The notes under the pieces were generated by a model. The model had not been told where the DNA came from, ran no database searches, and saw only the letters and a program-made list of their open reading frames with translations. 64,000 nt of DNA from Flectonema sp. DT1601 (lineage: Eukaryota; Euglenozoa; Diplonemea; Diplonemida; Diplonemidae). Positions 29,504 to 40,766 of the stretch are shown piece by piece. Made by a program: the position numbers and the translations under genes. The number at the start of each line of letters is the position of its first letter. Position 1 is the stretch's first letter. The stretch spans positions 820,001 through 884,000 of the forward strand of contig OZ025814.1 in NCBI GenBank assembly GCA_964019425.1. The letters are read 5' to 3'.

Positions 29504-30196
29504 ATGGGAACGGGCTTTGCAATAGCAGGGGTGCTATCCATCGTGAATATGGTATTAGTTGTTACCGCGTTGGCCAGTGTTAACGGTCTGATGGTGCTGA
29601 ACTCTGGTGAAAATAAAATTGAAGACACAGACATCCGCTTCAGAGACATCGAAGGCATTGGAGGTAAGTACGGAATGGGTTTGGTTCAGGATGTATACGG
29701 AAGGGGTTGGGATCAAGGAGGCTCTTACTACGATTACACAACTGAACAGAGAAACCGACATCCGTCACACATGCTTTCTCTTCTTGGATGTAACATTCAC
29801 AAAACGAGAGGCAAGGTCGCCATGTCTGGAGGGATATTATCAATCATTTCATTAGTTTTTAGCGCTTTCGCAACCCTCTCTGGTCATTTTTCTGATCGTC
29901 GTCGTAACTTTGTGTGTATTGCTCTTCAGATTGGAGCTCTTTTATTTCTCATAATGACTGTTGCGGCTGCATCAGCTATTTATAATGAACAGTTTCTTTG
30001 TGAGTCTCTCCATGCTAGGGTTCGTTTCAGGGATTATTTTGAACTTAATTTCGTCATTCCTGTCATCGGATTCTGTGCTGCAATCTGTTTAGCTACGGTA
30101 ATATTGTTATTGTGTTCTGATAACACAATGACTCCTAATGTTACTGATGACGGGTCTGATATACCCTTCGGAGATATTGGTTCTGAAAGCGAATAA
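29504..30196 (+). CDS. Tetraspan membrane protein, paralogue 2
   Basis: 230 aa. Four hydrophobic helices at ~7-28, 106-126, 138-160 and 184-206. Shared with the gene at 28054: GMGLVQDVYG versus GIGFIKDIFG; RHPSHMLSLLGC versus GHPAHFAVLFKC; a Cys-bearing loop then RFRDYFELNFVIP versus AFQDYMEIAYGLP. Identity is low outside these blocks, so the duplication is old. The tail is acidic (SDIPFGDIGSESE), unlike the basic tail of its neighbour. The Cys and His in the first loop (HPSH, GCNIH) may form a structural site. Role unknown. Confidence 0.8.
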   Translation: MGTGFAIAGVLSIVNMVLVVTALASVNGLMVLNSGENKIEDTDIRFRDIEGIGGKYGMGLVQDVYGRGWDQGGSYYDYTTEQRNRHPSHMLSLLGCNIHKTRGKVAMSGGILSIISLVFSAFATLSGHFSDRRRNFVCIALQIGALLFLIMTVAAASAIYNEQFLCESLHARVRFRDYFELNFVIPVIGFCAAICLATVILLLCSDNTMTPNVTDDGSDIPFGDIGSESE

Positions 30197-30536
30197 ACTT
30201 TTTTTCGCCTCTTCGAGTATATATAAAAAGAAATTTTCATAACTGCCCGGCGAGTGTTGCTCTGTTTAAGCCAATTAAAGAGCTTTGTTTGCCATATATA
30301 AAAAAAAAAAAAGAAAATATGTTTTGTTGCTTATGTTTTGTTATTATTATTTATTATTTTTTCTTTTGAGAAAAATATTCTTTCTAAATTAGAAATCACG
30401 ACGGGTGTAATACATTTCATTCAGCCAGCGTCTGTCTGACATACAACATGAGTAGACGTTTTTCATTTATTTTTCCATCTGTAACATAAACTTGTCTTAA
30501 ACCTCTTCATACAGAACCCTCAGCACGAGTCTAAAG
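30197..30536 (+). promoter_or_regulatory. Spacer and candidate acceptor
   Basis: CCTCTTCATACAG near 30513 lies 24 nt before the next ATG. T-rich stretches precede it. Nothing else is seen. Confidence 0.45.
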
Positions 30537-32249
30537 ATGTCTGAAGTTGAAGAACTTCCAGCACACTCATCGTCTGATAATGACGTCCCTGGATTGTGGA
30601 TAGGAGTAATCCAAGAAGAGTTAAATACAGCAGTCGCAACACCTATATTAATACAACCATGTGTGATAACAGTTGGGTTTTTTGTGAGAGCGAAGACGAA
30701 AGGATTGCAGATGGAAAAGGCACCCTGCTGTGGAACAAACATTATCCGAACACCTCATAAAATAGAAAAAGATGAGCATAAGAAATTACAATCAGTTTTT
30801 GTACCGTTAGCGATTAATAGGTTGCCAGCAAAACGTCCATATTCGCGATTCTCTTCAGATCCTATTTCAGCTATATTGTATCTTCCTTCGTTGTTGTTTT
30901 CACTGTTAAAACAAGACAATATGACTGTAGTGTCTAGGAGTATCCTTTCTGCTTCTGTTGATATTTCACTTCACGTGCCACAACTACTATCACGTCTACA
31001 GTCATTCGGAAGCAATGAGAAGCCTCTCCCGTTATTCTTAACAACTGAGACTTTTCCGATACTACTACACGTTCCAATTTCAATCATACTGTTGTTACTA
31101 TTAAATTCTGATTGCATTCAAAGTAACGTAATCGATAGTTGTTTATCAAAACTAAATGAAGAATACGTCAGAAGAGTTCAACTGACATCTTTATTTAACA
31201 AATATCACAGAGTCTCTCTGTCAGATTCGGACAAGGATATGAAAATACTTTCCCAAGCTGTTTATATTGTTAAGAATCTGCAACAAAAGGGAAGTAGCCG
31301 AATGATGATTGACGTTGAGGAAAAAAGAATAAAACGAATAAAACCAGATGATGGAAACCATCAAACCACTGCAATAGTTGAACAGAGAAATCCAACTGCT
31401 GACGATGCACTTTTGATGTTTAAGAAATGCGTTGAAGAAATGTTTTGTGATAAAAGTGATAGCCAAGACTATGTTGAAAAACATATCACTACTGAGACAG
31501 AACGATTTCACGAGCTTCTGTTAAAGTGTTTACCTGAAAATGTTATTTCTGTTTTGAGAAATCGACATCAAATGTCCGTATTGACATCCGATTTGCGACT
31601 ACTTCAACCGAAAGAGGGATCAATAGTACAACATCCTCTATCTCTTTGTGATAAGTATAGACTACCACCTGGTTTAATATACATAGAAGACTTTATAACT
31701 GAAGAACATGAGCAAATGCTAATTAACAATGTACAACAAGATCTTGGTGAGGGTCATCCAGGCATGCTTCGAAAAGTAGCACATTTTGGATTCAAATATA
31801 GATACCCAGCATCTGGAATTGACGTCGACAATCCTATTAGCAGTCCTGTATGGATGGTTGAATTATCAAAAAAAGTTGAGGAACATATTAAATGTAAAAA
31901 CGGGTTATTATCACAACTAACAGTAAACGAATATCAACCAGGTCAGGGGATTGCTCCACACTTTGATTGTTTTGATACCATCGGTGAACCTTTATGTACT
32001 GTTTCACTTGGATGTGATGCGGCGATGAGTTTTAATAATCCAGATACTCAAATGACGGTTGAGATTTTACTACGACGAAGATCAATAGCAATCCTAACAG
32101 GAGATTCTAGATATGTATGGACTCATGCGATTCCAAAACGAAAAACTGACGCCTTTCAAAAAAAAGGAAAACCTATATCGAGAGGAACGAGATTATCACT
32201 CACTTTAAGAAATGTTCCTCCCGTCAAAGATTGGAAAGTTAGCGAATAG
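30537..32249 (+). CDS. AlkB-family dioxygenase, ALKBH8-like, with long N-terminal extension
   Basis: 570 aa, ATG 30537 to TAG. The AlkB domain fills the last ~190 residues: VNEYQPGQGIAPHFD gives H475-x-D477, WTHAIPKRK gives distal H530, and RGTRLSLTLRN gives R552 and R558. LLRRRSIAILTGDSRYVWTH closely resembles the ALKBH8 branch, which modifies tRNA wobble uridine in other eukaryotes. No RRM precedes it and no methyltransferase follows. The first ~370 residues are helical and unfamiliar, with an early Cys pair (KAPCCGTN) and a basic patch (EEKRIKRIKPDD). This is the third Fe(II)/2-oxoglutarate enzyme in the window. A tRNA substrate is inference. Confidence 0.83.
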   Translation: MSEVEELPAHSSSDNDVPGLWIGVIQEELNTAVATPILIQPCVITVGFFVRAKTKGLQMEKAPCCGTNIIRTPHKIEKDEHKKLQSVFVPLAINRLPAKRPYSRFSSDPISAILYLPSLLFSLLKQDNMTVVSRSILSASVDISLHVPQLLSRLQSFGSNEKPLPLFLTTETFPILLHVPISIILLLLLNSDCIQSNVIDSCLSKLNEEYVRRVQLTSLFNKYHRVSLSDSDKDMKILSQAVYIVKNLQQKGSSRMMIDVEEKRIKRIKPDDGNHQTTAIVEQRNPTADDALLMFKKCVEEMFCDKSDSQDYVEKHITTETERFHELLLKCLPENVISVLRNRHQMSVLTSDLRLLQPKEGSIVQHPLSLCDKYRLPPGLIYIEDFITEEHEQMLINNVQQDLGEGHPGMLRKVAHFGFKYRYPASGIDVDNPISSPVWMVELSKKVEEHIKCKNGLLSQLTVNEYQPGQGIAPHFDCFDTIGEPLCTVSLGCDAAMSFNNPDTQMTVEILLRRRSIAILTGDSRYVWTHAIPKRKTDAFQKKGKPISRGTRLSLTLRNVPPVKDWKVSE

Positions 32250-32518
32250 GTTTTTCACACTGACATGCTGCTGTTTATTAAAGAAATACTGCTGATACCA
32301 TTGTAAGCAGCGCCGATGACTGAAAAGCAGTCTAGAATTCGGCTGCGCTACGCGTGCAGCTGTCGATCAAGTTTTAAGATGTGAGTTTTAACTACTGATA
32401 TTAACTCTAGCTTTTATTTCTTTAAGTAGGAATACAATGTAAGTCTCAGTCAGCTACATCAGAAATATTAATAAGTGACTCTTTCTATTTTATTTATTTC
32501 ATACAGTGAGTTGGTAAA

Positions 32519-35500
32519 ATGGATAGTTTCACATGCTCAGAGCCGTCATCACCTCTGTTGTCACCCCTGTTATCATCACCACTGCTATCAAGAACACCAT
32601 CTATTGGAGTACAGCCAATACAACGGCAGCTATCAACAACTCTGATGACAGAACAACCTGTTCTGAAATCTGTAAGAATATCTGAACCATTGAGAAAACA
32701 ACTATCGAATACACTTGGATTAACACGTAAGGTCAGACAGTCTAGAATCTTGTCTGCCGCAGTAAAGCGTCAAAGCCTCGGTCTTGACACAACCAGTGAC
32801 ACTTCTCAATTACCAATGTTAGTATCTGAACAGTTTCTCGCTGCTGAAGTAGAAGTCCACCACAATAGAGTTCGTGAAAGCTTCCAAGTACTTCTTGGTA
32901 CAGAGCTTACCCCTGTTAGTAGTAGTCAGGATAGAGAGATAGGAGCTCCTGATATCCTCAGATCTAAAATTCGTGAAATTGAAGAGAATTATCGACAAAT
33001 GGACCAAATAACAAGAAGTCTGCTACGAAAAAAAGACGAACGGCTCATTAAACAAGCTGCAAGAGAAGCAGTCCACGTTGAAAAACTACGGGCAAAGATC
33101 AACGAACTCCAAGAGAATAGCGGATGTGAAATAACTAATTTTCAACAACGCTCATTAGGAAGTCCTGACTTAGACTTAGATTTTGATTCGAGTGAATGTC
33201 AGAAAGAGTTAGAAATCGCAACTGGACAATTATCGATCATCAGAGAGCAACTAGTTAGTAGTGAGGATAAGAATGAGAAGTACACCACCACACTTCGAGG
33301 TATTAAAATTCATCTCTCATTCATTAGAACAATTGTGAGAGAGTTAAAGAGTGAAGTGATTAGCATAAAGAACAACTTTTTAGAGAAATTTATCGAACCA
33401 ATCGAAATTCCGAGCACCTGTGAACCCCTCTTGCCATTGGTAGGTTTGGGAATGGCGTGTTTTAAAAATACCGTGAGAGAGTTCTGTGGGGATGTCGATT
33501 CATCAAACATTCATTGGACAATTTCAAAACCTGAAGAGATGGCAGAGCAAGTCCGACTTATGAAGGAAAGTTACGTCGATGCTTTTCATTTGAAAAGTGT
33601 TGTCAGTAGTGATATTCGCAAGTATGCAGACACGTTGCAAAATTCACTTCCTACTCCGTTAGAAATACCTCATTCTCTTGGATTATCTCCAAAGCAAAAA
33701 CTTGCAGCTAATGTGTCAGTTGTACATTCCTTGCAAAAGATAAAATCAAAACACGTTAAGTCTTCAAGAGTATTGCGAAATACTCTTGATACTCCTGATA
33801 TGGGATTATCTCGTCATGCGAGTTCTCCTTCTATGATGCCACCGAAATCACCACGAAAAACAATGGATCCTGACACCGAATCAATTACTATGATTGACCT
33901 TCAAACTACCATTCAACAAATATCAAAGACATACAAGACTGAAATGGTTACTATGTTGATCAATGCTGAAAAGGTTCACCTCTCCCTCCTTGATGACTTA
34001 TTCGCAGCCAAAAGCCTCTTAAGGGAATACGTTCAGAGAGAAGAAAAATTAACAGCTCAGATTGAAACGCTGACGAGTAAAATTGAATCGGCAAAAGAAG
34101 ACTTTCAAAAACTAGAAAGTCATCTTCGTGATACCGAATTTCAACTGCAGGATGAACGAGTTGCGCATTTGAAGGAAATGGAGGACGCATCTAAAACACT
34201 AGAAGATGTTAAGGATAAAATATGTCGTCCGATAAGACTAAAGTACATCGTGAGGTTTTTAATTATGAGGGAGAGATGTTTGATGCTTAAAAACAATTTT
34301 GCAGAAATAACACTCGCCGCAGCAGCAGCAAGAAGAGAGCACGAAACCCAGTCGGCTTTTCTACTTGGTGAGATCAGTGAAGCAAAACAGGAATGCGACC
34401 CTCCGCCATTATCACCACCTCAATCAAGTCGAGATCAAAGAAAGTCAACTAACCAACAACAAACTGCAAAGAAAAAACCCAAAGTACGAAAACTTATTCC
34501 AGACCCGAATCAACCCGAGTCTGGCTTGCTTAAAGCTTATTGCTGGAAGTGTGGTGGAGGTCCTTTCAGAAATACAGGTCCTTGTCCTTCCTGTAGAGCA
34601 TCTCTGTACTATGGTTGGAGTATAGCAGCAGAAAAGAAGAAGTTTATGCTTGAAGAGTATGAAAGGTCTCTTAAAAAGTGGATCTCCAGCTATAATTCAG
34701 AGATTACAAGACCATTCAAAAGAGACCTTCCAGAGTGGTACGAAGTAAAACTATCACAAGTGTCAAAGCCAAAGCCTCATACATCATCATCACAGCCTTG
34801 TGTGAATCAAAACACAGCAACAGTTTCAAAAACATCAAAATTTACTAAAAAAGAATTCGATTTCGATTTAGGACCTCTTAATGCAGAAGATGAAGACTCA
34901 CCTGACTTATCTCTAATGTGGAATGCAGCACACAATGTTACCTGTAAGACAGGTCATACAGAAACAAGAACTATTAATTGTTATCCTTGCGATTACGCTC
35001 AACCAACTCTCAGTGCGGTTTATAAAAGTGCGACTCCTCACATGGCTGCGCCTGTGCCTGATGTGCAACGTGGTGGGATCGGTGTTCCTATTTGCAAGAA
35101 ACCGCCTTCTGCAGGAACCACTGATCAGAAGATTACCTTGGAAAGTAATGCCTACAACCGTTGGCAGCGTAGAAAGTTAGGGCGGCATCGAAGTACACTG
35201 AACCCTGGGTATCCATTAGCTCAGACAAGCTCTGCTAGTAATCGAACCGCTGCAGAGTGTGATTGGGGAATTGTTATTCCGAAACCCTCAACAGCTGCAA
35301 CTGCCAGAATTAGCAGCGTTGATGCAACAGTTTTAATACCTTCTCCTCCAACAGAACGATTGTCAGGAACTACTTGTAATTCCTTCCTGGAGTATATTAG
35401 AAATCGCATCTACCTTCCTAGCTGTCTAAGTAAACCAGTAATACCTCTTAGAGCTGATCATCCATCATTTCCTTCATTACAAGGTGGTGCTCCTATTGCG

Positions 35501-35530
35501 AGTTATGCGGCTGTTTATGATTCATTTTAA
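32519..35530 (+). CDS. Large coiled-coil protein with zinc-ribbon-like motif
   Basis: 1003 aa; ATG 32519 follows TATTTATTTCATACAG by 13 nt, a good acceptor. The head is Ser/Leu-rich low complexity (SPLLSPLLSSPLLS). Coiled coil occupies ~140-260 and ~470-620. Residues 675-692 read C-x2-C-x10-C-x2-C (CWKCGGG, CPSC), a zinc-ribbon-like knuckle of a type often used for protein or nucleic-acid binding. A basic region precedes it (KKKPKVRKLIPD). The C-terminus contains scattered FD, SLMWN and QRRKLGRHRSTLNPGYP motifs and is probably disordered. It could be a centrosomal, basal-body or flagellar scaffold; no homologue is recognised. Confidence 0.8.
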   Translation: MDSFTCSEPSSPLLSPLLSSPLLSRTPSIGVQPIQRQLSTTLMTEQPVLKSVRISEPLRKQLSNTLGLTRKVRQSRILSAAVKRQSLGLDTTSDTSQLPMLVSEQFLAAEVEVHHNRVRESFQVLLGTELTPVSSSQDREIGAPDILRSKIREIEENYRQMDQITRSLLRKKDERLIKQAAREAVHVEKLRAKINELQENSGCEITNFQQRSLGSPDLDLDFDSSECQKELEIATGQLSIIREQLVSSEDKNEKYTTTLRGIKIHLSFIRTIVRELKSEVISIKNNFLEKFIEPIEIPSTCEPLLPLVGLGMACFKNTVREFCGDVDSSNIHWTISKPEEMAEQVRLMKESYVDAFHLKSVVSSDIRKYADTLQNSLPTPLEIPHSLGLSPKQKLAANVSVVHSLQKIKSKHVKSSRVLRNTLDTPDMGLSRHASSPSMMPPKSPRKTMDPDTESITMIDLQTTIQQISKTYKTEMVTMLINAEKVHLSLLDDLFAAKSLLREYVQREEKLTAQIETLTSKIESAKEDFQKLESHLRDTEFQLQDERVAHLKEMEDASKTLEDVKDKICRPIRLKYIVRFLIMRERCLMLKNNFAEITLAAAAARREHETQSAFLLGEISEAKQECDPPPLSPPQSSRDQRKSTNQQQTAKKKPKVRKLIPDPNQPESGLLKAYCWKCGGGPFRNTGPCPSCRASLYYGWSIAAEKKKFMLEEYERSLKKWISSYNSEITRPFKRDLPEWYEVKLSQVSKPKPHTSSSQPCVNQNTATVSKTSKFTKKEFDFDLGPLNAEDEDSPDLSLMWNAAHNVTCKTGHTETRTINCYPCDYAQPTLSAVYKSATPHMAAPVPDVQRGGIGVPICKKPPSAGTTDQKITLESNAYNRWQRRKLGRHRSTLNPGYPLAQTSSASNRTAAECDWGIVIPKPSTAATARISSVDATVLIPSPPTERLSGTTCNSFLEYIRNRIYLPSCLSKPVIPLRADHPSFPSLQGGAPIASYAAVYDSF

Positions 35531-35688
35531 ATAGTCATCAGTTTAAGTGTCATCATTCGATGATTACATAAAATATTGTAGTTTACACTTTCTTATGTTA
35601 TCTTTAGTAGTTTTTGTTTCTTTTTCTATTTCAGTTACACTTTTTTCTTGGTTAAGTTATAAATCATCTCATCTCTGTATGTGTTAGT

Positions 35689-36075
35689 ATGATCACACTA
35701 TCCCCTCTTCAGAATCAAACCAAAAGAATGTTGGACGTTGAGTTACCATTTGTGTCGGGAGACAACAGTCTTATGATCAGACCAAAATACAGAACTCGTG
35801 TGACGATGTATAAATATGAAAACAGAATGAAGAAAGATGTTGAAGTTTGTCAAAGTTGGATGCCTGTTGAAGAATGGAAAGAATGGACAAGTGGATGTGT
35901 TGTATGTTAATTTAAATTACTTTTTTTTTAATTTTAAACTACTACAACAAATAACAAAACAATAACAATACAGGTAAGCCAAGGTTTTCTAGTCCGCAAG
36001 AAGAATGTTCCTCCTCCGGGTACACCTCCTTCTCGTGTGTCCTCATCTGATGATGAAGTTAACATGGAGGAATAA
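35689..36075 (+). CDS. Small two-exon protein, unknown
   Basis: Exons 35689-35901 and 35974-36075, phase 0; the 72-nt intron runs GTATGT...ATACAG. The product is 104 aa. The first exon is a compact, conserved-looking domain (MLDVELPFVSGDNSLMIRP, SWMPVEEWKEW); the second ends in a Pro-rich, acidic tail (PPPGTPPSRVSSSDDEVNMEE) with a possible CK2 site. Unspliced, the frame stops two codons after the donor. Family not recognised. Confidence 0.7.
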
Positions 36076-37377
36076 ATAGTCACATTGTGATTGTTGTTAT
36101 ATCTCAACCTAATAGGCGACTGTCAATAGCGATGATCTCGAAGGTTAACACCTAACATCTGATCAGTCGTTGTCTGATCTTTTATTAAACTAATTCTCTT
36201 TGAATTTCTTCTTTTTTTTTTTTTTTTTTTTTGTTGTTTTTGTTTTCTTTTCCTCAAAAGTGATTGTTTCGGAATTCCCTAACCAGAGCCTTACTTGTGG
36301 TACGCTTTTTTCTGAAAAACTAACCTAAGAGAGGAAAAAGTAAGCAAAAAAAAAAAAAAAAGAACAAAAAAAATTGTAATTTTCTAACATCTGAACACGT
36401 AAAGAGAATGGAAAAAAAAAAAAAAAAAAAAAAAAAGAACGGGTGATCACCCATAATTAAAGGAAGTTAGGTGAATCTTTTGTGTTGATCATCAATACAT
36501 TATAAATGATATCCTAAGTGTGTATATTATTATTGACCGTGACGAGGTATTCTAGCATTAATTTAAGTTACTGAAAATCAACGAAAATTACTACCATTGT
36601 TTTTATTTTTGTTGTGACATTACTGTGGTAAAGAAATAATGGTTTTAAAGAAGAGTAAGAACGGGAAAAAAAAAAAAAAAAAAAAAACACGAAAAACTCA
36701 GTAGTTACTAACCGTTTTTTTTTAAAAATAATTTTTTTTAAAAAAATAATTTCTCCCAACAAATAATACTAAGTTTCTCCGCCACTCCAGATGAAGGAGG
36801 AAAAAAAAAAAAAAAAAAAAAATAGTTACCTGATAAGGTATCAGCAAAAGAATAAAAATCTGTACCCATTTTGTTATATGGTACACAGCACGAATGAAAT
36901 GGAAAAGAAAGCATTATTTCTCGCTGAGTATTTATTGCCTTTTCGACTACTTAAAATGCCGAAAACTTTAGTACATTGGCATGTCGTTGGGTAGAGACGA
37001 TACAGCTTGCGTTCTAAATAGAAGACTTTGTTATTTTGCAGTACTTGCGTTATACAAAAGTAAAAGAAATCAGAAAAAAAAAAAATGAAAAATAAACAAT
37101 TGTTCTATTTGTAGTTATGAATACAGTAACGAAGAGAGGAGAACAAGAATTTAATATATATTTTCTTTTTTTTTTTACTGAAGTCACACGTTGCTGGGTT
37201 TAATCCCAACGTGAATATAGTCCTTTTTTTAGAAAGTTTTTTTTTTTTTTTGTTTTTTTTTTTGTGTTGTTATCACACCTCCTAAGCGCCAAGTCTTCCC
37301 AAATACAATAAAACACACAATTTTTTATTTGTGTTGGTGTCGGTCTGTGTCGCCAGTAAGTTTGTGTGTGTTTCGTG

Positions 37378-37409
<32 letters not shown>

Positions 37410-37670
37410 TTATAGTTCTTTTTTCACTCGTCTTATCATCAACTTTAGGGTAGTTGTTTACTTGCCACCTGATCTATCATTCTGTTGATTAGGTTTGGTT
37501 AAAACTGTTGTGGGAGAATCCCTTAATAAATATCTTTAAAAAGCCTTTTTTTGATGTCTATCTGCTGCTGTGTACACAGCAAGCAACAACAACCCTATGC
37601 CTGTTCTTCAGGTGTTTTTTTTTTTTTAATTTTTTATAGTTCTTATATAGACTCTCTAGTGTGTTTGGCA

Positions 37671-37702
<32 letters not shown>

Positions 37703-40700
37703 CCCTTTCCAGTAGCGTGTCTTATTGTTATTTGTTTGTGTTTATAGTTTGACTTAAAAAAAAAAAAGGAAGACCCAAAATTTAATAATCGAAGTTGTGT
37801 GTAATTAGGCACACGATCTCATATCCGCATATACTTTTTATAGTATTTTTCGTTTATATCTCATTCCATAGATTTGTTTCGATCCCTCTTCTCTTTAGAA
37901 GGCATCAGAGACCCTAAAAAATAATGGATTGGCAGTACTCCAATGGAAGCATTGCCAAGGTTAACGTTAGAGAGTCCTTTTACAATTTTTTTTTTTTTTT
38001 TTTTTTTTTTTATTAAATAAGGTTCTTCTTGCTTGGCGGCAACGAAAATCGATCTTTTTTTTTTTTTAAACCCTCTTTTCTAATCTTAATAAAGAAAACT
38101 GTGATGCATTCCCTAGAGCCGTATGGAAAAAAAAAAAAAAAAATAAAGAAACCGGATTTTCTGTAGCAAACCTGATTTAAGCGTGGTAGGTATAGGAAAA
38201 AAGATATTTATTTTTATCTTTTTTTACTTAAATCCTCGTGATTAAAGAATTTTTCTTTTTTTTTTTTGTTAGATATGTCGAAAATGAAAAAAAAAAAAAA
38301 AAAACTTGTTTGATTTGTTCGAATATAACATTCCAGCTATTAAACTGGATTAGACATTTCCTTCAGTTATGATTCTTGAAAAAAACAAGAAGAGAATGCG
38401 GTGAGCTCGCTGTCCTACCTTTTAAAGAAAAAGAGAAAAAGGAATATTCATCAAAAATAAGTTTTAAATTTAAAAAAAAAAAAAAAAAAAAAAATACAAC
38501 TAAAAAATGAACAAAAAAAAAGAAAAAGCGAGTTTCTTAAGAACCGTTTGCGTGTCCGCATTAATGTATAAAATACTAACTGCTGTGAAGGCTTTGTTCC
38601 CTCTCCTTTCAAAGCACGGTACCCCTTGTTTTCGATCATTGTGATGAAATGAAATTACTTTCTCTCCCTTATCGTCTCTTGAATACTATTTTAGAGTCCT
38701 TTCCACGTACCTCCCCCCACAAGTTTTTTTTTATTTGTTTGTAGTCATCAGCTCTTTTCAATCAAAAGATAAAAGTTTTTTCTTCCTGTCGTATTATTAA
38801 CAAAGTCGAAATGGTAAAGCACATTGCGCTTATCATTTCATTGAACTTATACAAATATTCGTACCGAAATTTGTATACAAAAATAGTTAATCGATTTTGG
38901 GGGTAATTTTTGGAAGGCTTTCTTTGCCTTAGCTGTTGGACTCTTCACTTTTTATCAGTATTCCTTTGTGTGAAGCATGTTTTTTCGTTGTGTGATTCGT
39001 GGCTTGTTTGTGTTCGTAGTGTTATCATGCACGCTTAGTGCAAAGGCATCAATACGAATTTAAACTTACCGAAGCTGGGATTATTTGTTTGTTTATTTTC
39101 CCTACATTTTTTATTCTTTTTTTTTTTTTTTCAACCAGGAGCTTTTATATCCGAAGCCAGTTAATGGTTTCGCGAAAATTTTAACATCCCTGGAGAGGCT
39201 TTTTAGCGATTAATTCATTTTTTTTTTTTTTATCTCTTCGATCCCTTCGGTTCTCACATCCTTTGGTTTTGTATTCTTGCTCGGGATTTTTTGTGTTGAA
39301 TTTGCTCTACCCTGAGATCCTTATTCATCAATTCTTCATCTTCGTGTAGGGTGGCTAAGTGGATATCAATGCACAATTTTATCGCATTAAATATTCCACA
39401 TCCTTCTGATTGAAGTTGCATGTGATTATTTCATCCCCAAGCTTTGGCAAGAGATAGGGAGCTATCTCCTTGCTCGGCTTTTTTTTTTTCTACAACCGAT
39501 CCTAGTCGCAGTTGGGATTTTCTTTTTTTTTTTTTTTTTTTTTTTTTTAATCGTGTGTAAGAATACCTTATTCAGAATTTAAGTAGCGAGTGTGTGAATT
39601 ATATTGTTGTTGTTGTTCTGTTTTTCAGTTTGACTTGGGGTACGGCTGCTGGTCGTATCCTAAATCTATTTTGACCTTGTGCCGGTAATATTGTATGCCA
39701 GATAATGGCACCTGCAACAGTTGTGTTTTCTTCTTTGATACGTTAGCAAGAGCAGTGTCAAAACAAACTTCTTTTTGGCATCGCATACCCTCGTTGTTGA
39801 CTTAGAGGTTGGGGCCAAATAATTCTTTTTTTTTCGGATCTTATTGATTAAAAAAAAAAAAAGGAAAATCGGTTACTTCCCCTCCCGTCTGTCCCAACAT
39901 TCTTCCCCAACATCGTTACATCAAAGAGTAGAACATTTTCCAACCCCAGACACCTTTTTTTTTGAGACTATGCCAACGCTCTATCGTTTAGCATTCGTAA
40001 AAAAAAAAAAACTAATCATTCATTTCCTCTGGGATTAGGTTTAACCTTCTACCCACAGTATTGGAGACCCTCGAAGTGCTATTTGAGTTTCTACCTAACC
40101 GATACTCGGTGGGGTCTGTTTGACTCACTAACTAACATTCATTTTGTGCGTTCTCCCCTTTTCCATTTATTACGCTGTACAACTGCAAGCGTATCTTCTA
40201 TTGGTCGTGGCAGGTAGAGTGTCTTTATCTCATTGGAACTTCTGTCGTCCTGCTTCCTATTTGGTCGGTTTCATTATGATGCCAGACCTTGGTTGCCGAT
40301 GACGATTGTCTTTTAAGCTTCAAAGAGTACACACTTGTCCCTCTTTAAAATGTGATCTTTCGGACGGTAGATGACCCGCACAATGCCCTTCCAGTTTACA
40401 CTTTATGTTGGCGCAGGTTGGCGTTATATTCATAAGATCGCAGAAGTGGTGACCCAATGTTGTGTAAATCCTTTTGGCTCTCCATTCTTCAAAACTCTCC
40501 TTTTTTGTTTTGTTTTTCCTACTCAACAAACATTGAAGCCGTTCCAGTACAGCGTTGCCAAAAAAAAAGAGTAACTTATTTATTGCCAACAGTGGTTCTA
40601 TAATAGCCCTGCTGTTCTCTCACGTACTACTAGGCAAAAAGAGAACCAACCATATTGCGTGTTACGAAATAACGAAAAAAAAAAAAAAATAATAAGAACA

Positions 40701-40766
40701 ACTCCTCGTAACGAAAAAAAGAAAAAGAAAAACCCGCAACTTAAAACAGGGCATTGCCCCAGTCAG
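36076..40766. other. 4.7-kb gene-free stretch
   Basis: More than twenty A or T homopolymers of at least ten bases, no frame that survives scrutiny on either strand, and no tRNA, snRNA or rRNA signature that I recognise. Two less repetitive islands stand out, 39620-39830 (preceded by TGTTTTTCAG) and 40040-40560. A 20-codon frame at 37924 (starting MDWQYSNGSIAKV) runs into poly-T. The stretch may hold a non-coding RNA, small upstream exons of the DUF2009 gene, or a transcription-control region. Confidence 0.6.

Noticed and set aside
32290-32390. GATGACTGA-containing stretch, possibly a box C/D RNA
   Set aside because: Box C is imperfect, box D is not properly placed and the terminal stem is missing.
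39351-39430. TGGCTAAGTGG, like a tRNA A box
   Set aside because: No B box follows within tRNA distance and no acceptor stem pairs.
36791-40589. Short open frames on both strands in the gene-free stretch
   Set aside because: All are below 90 codons, run through homopolymers or overlap each other on opposite strands; none has a recognisable motif.
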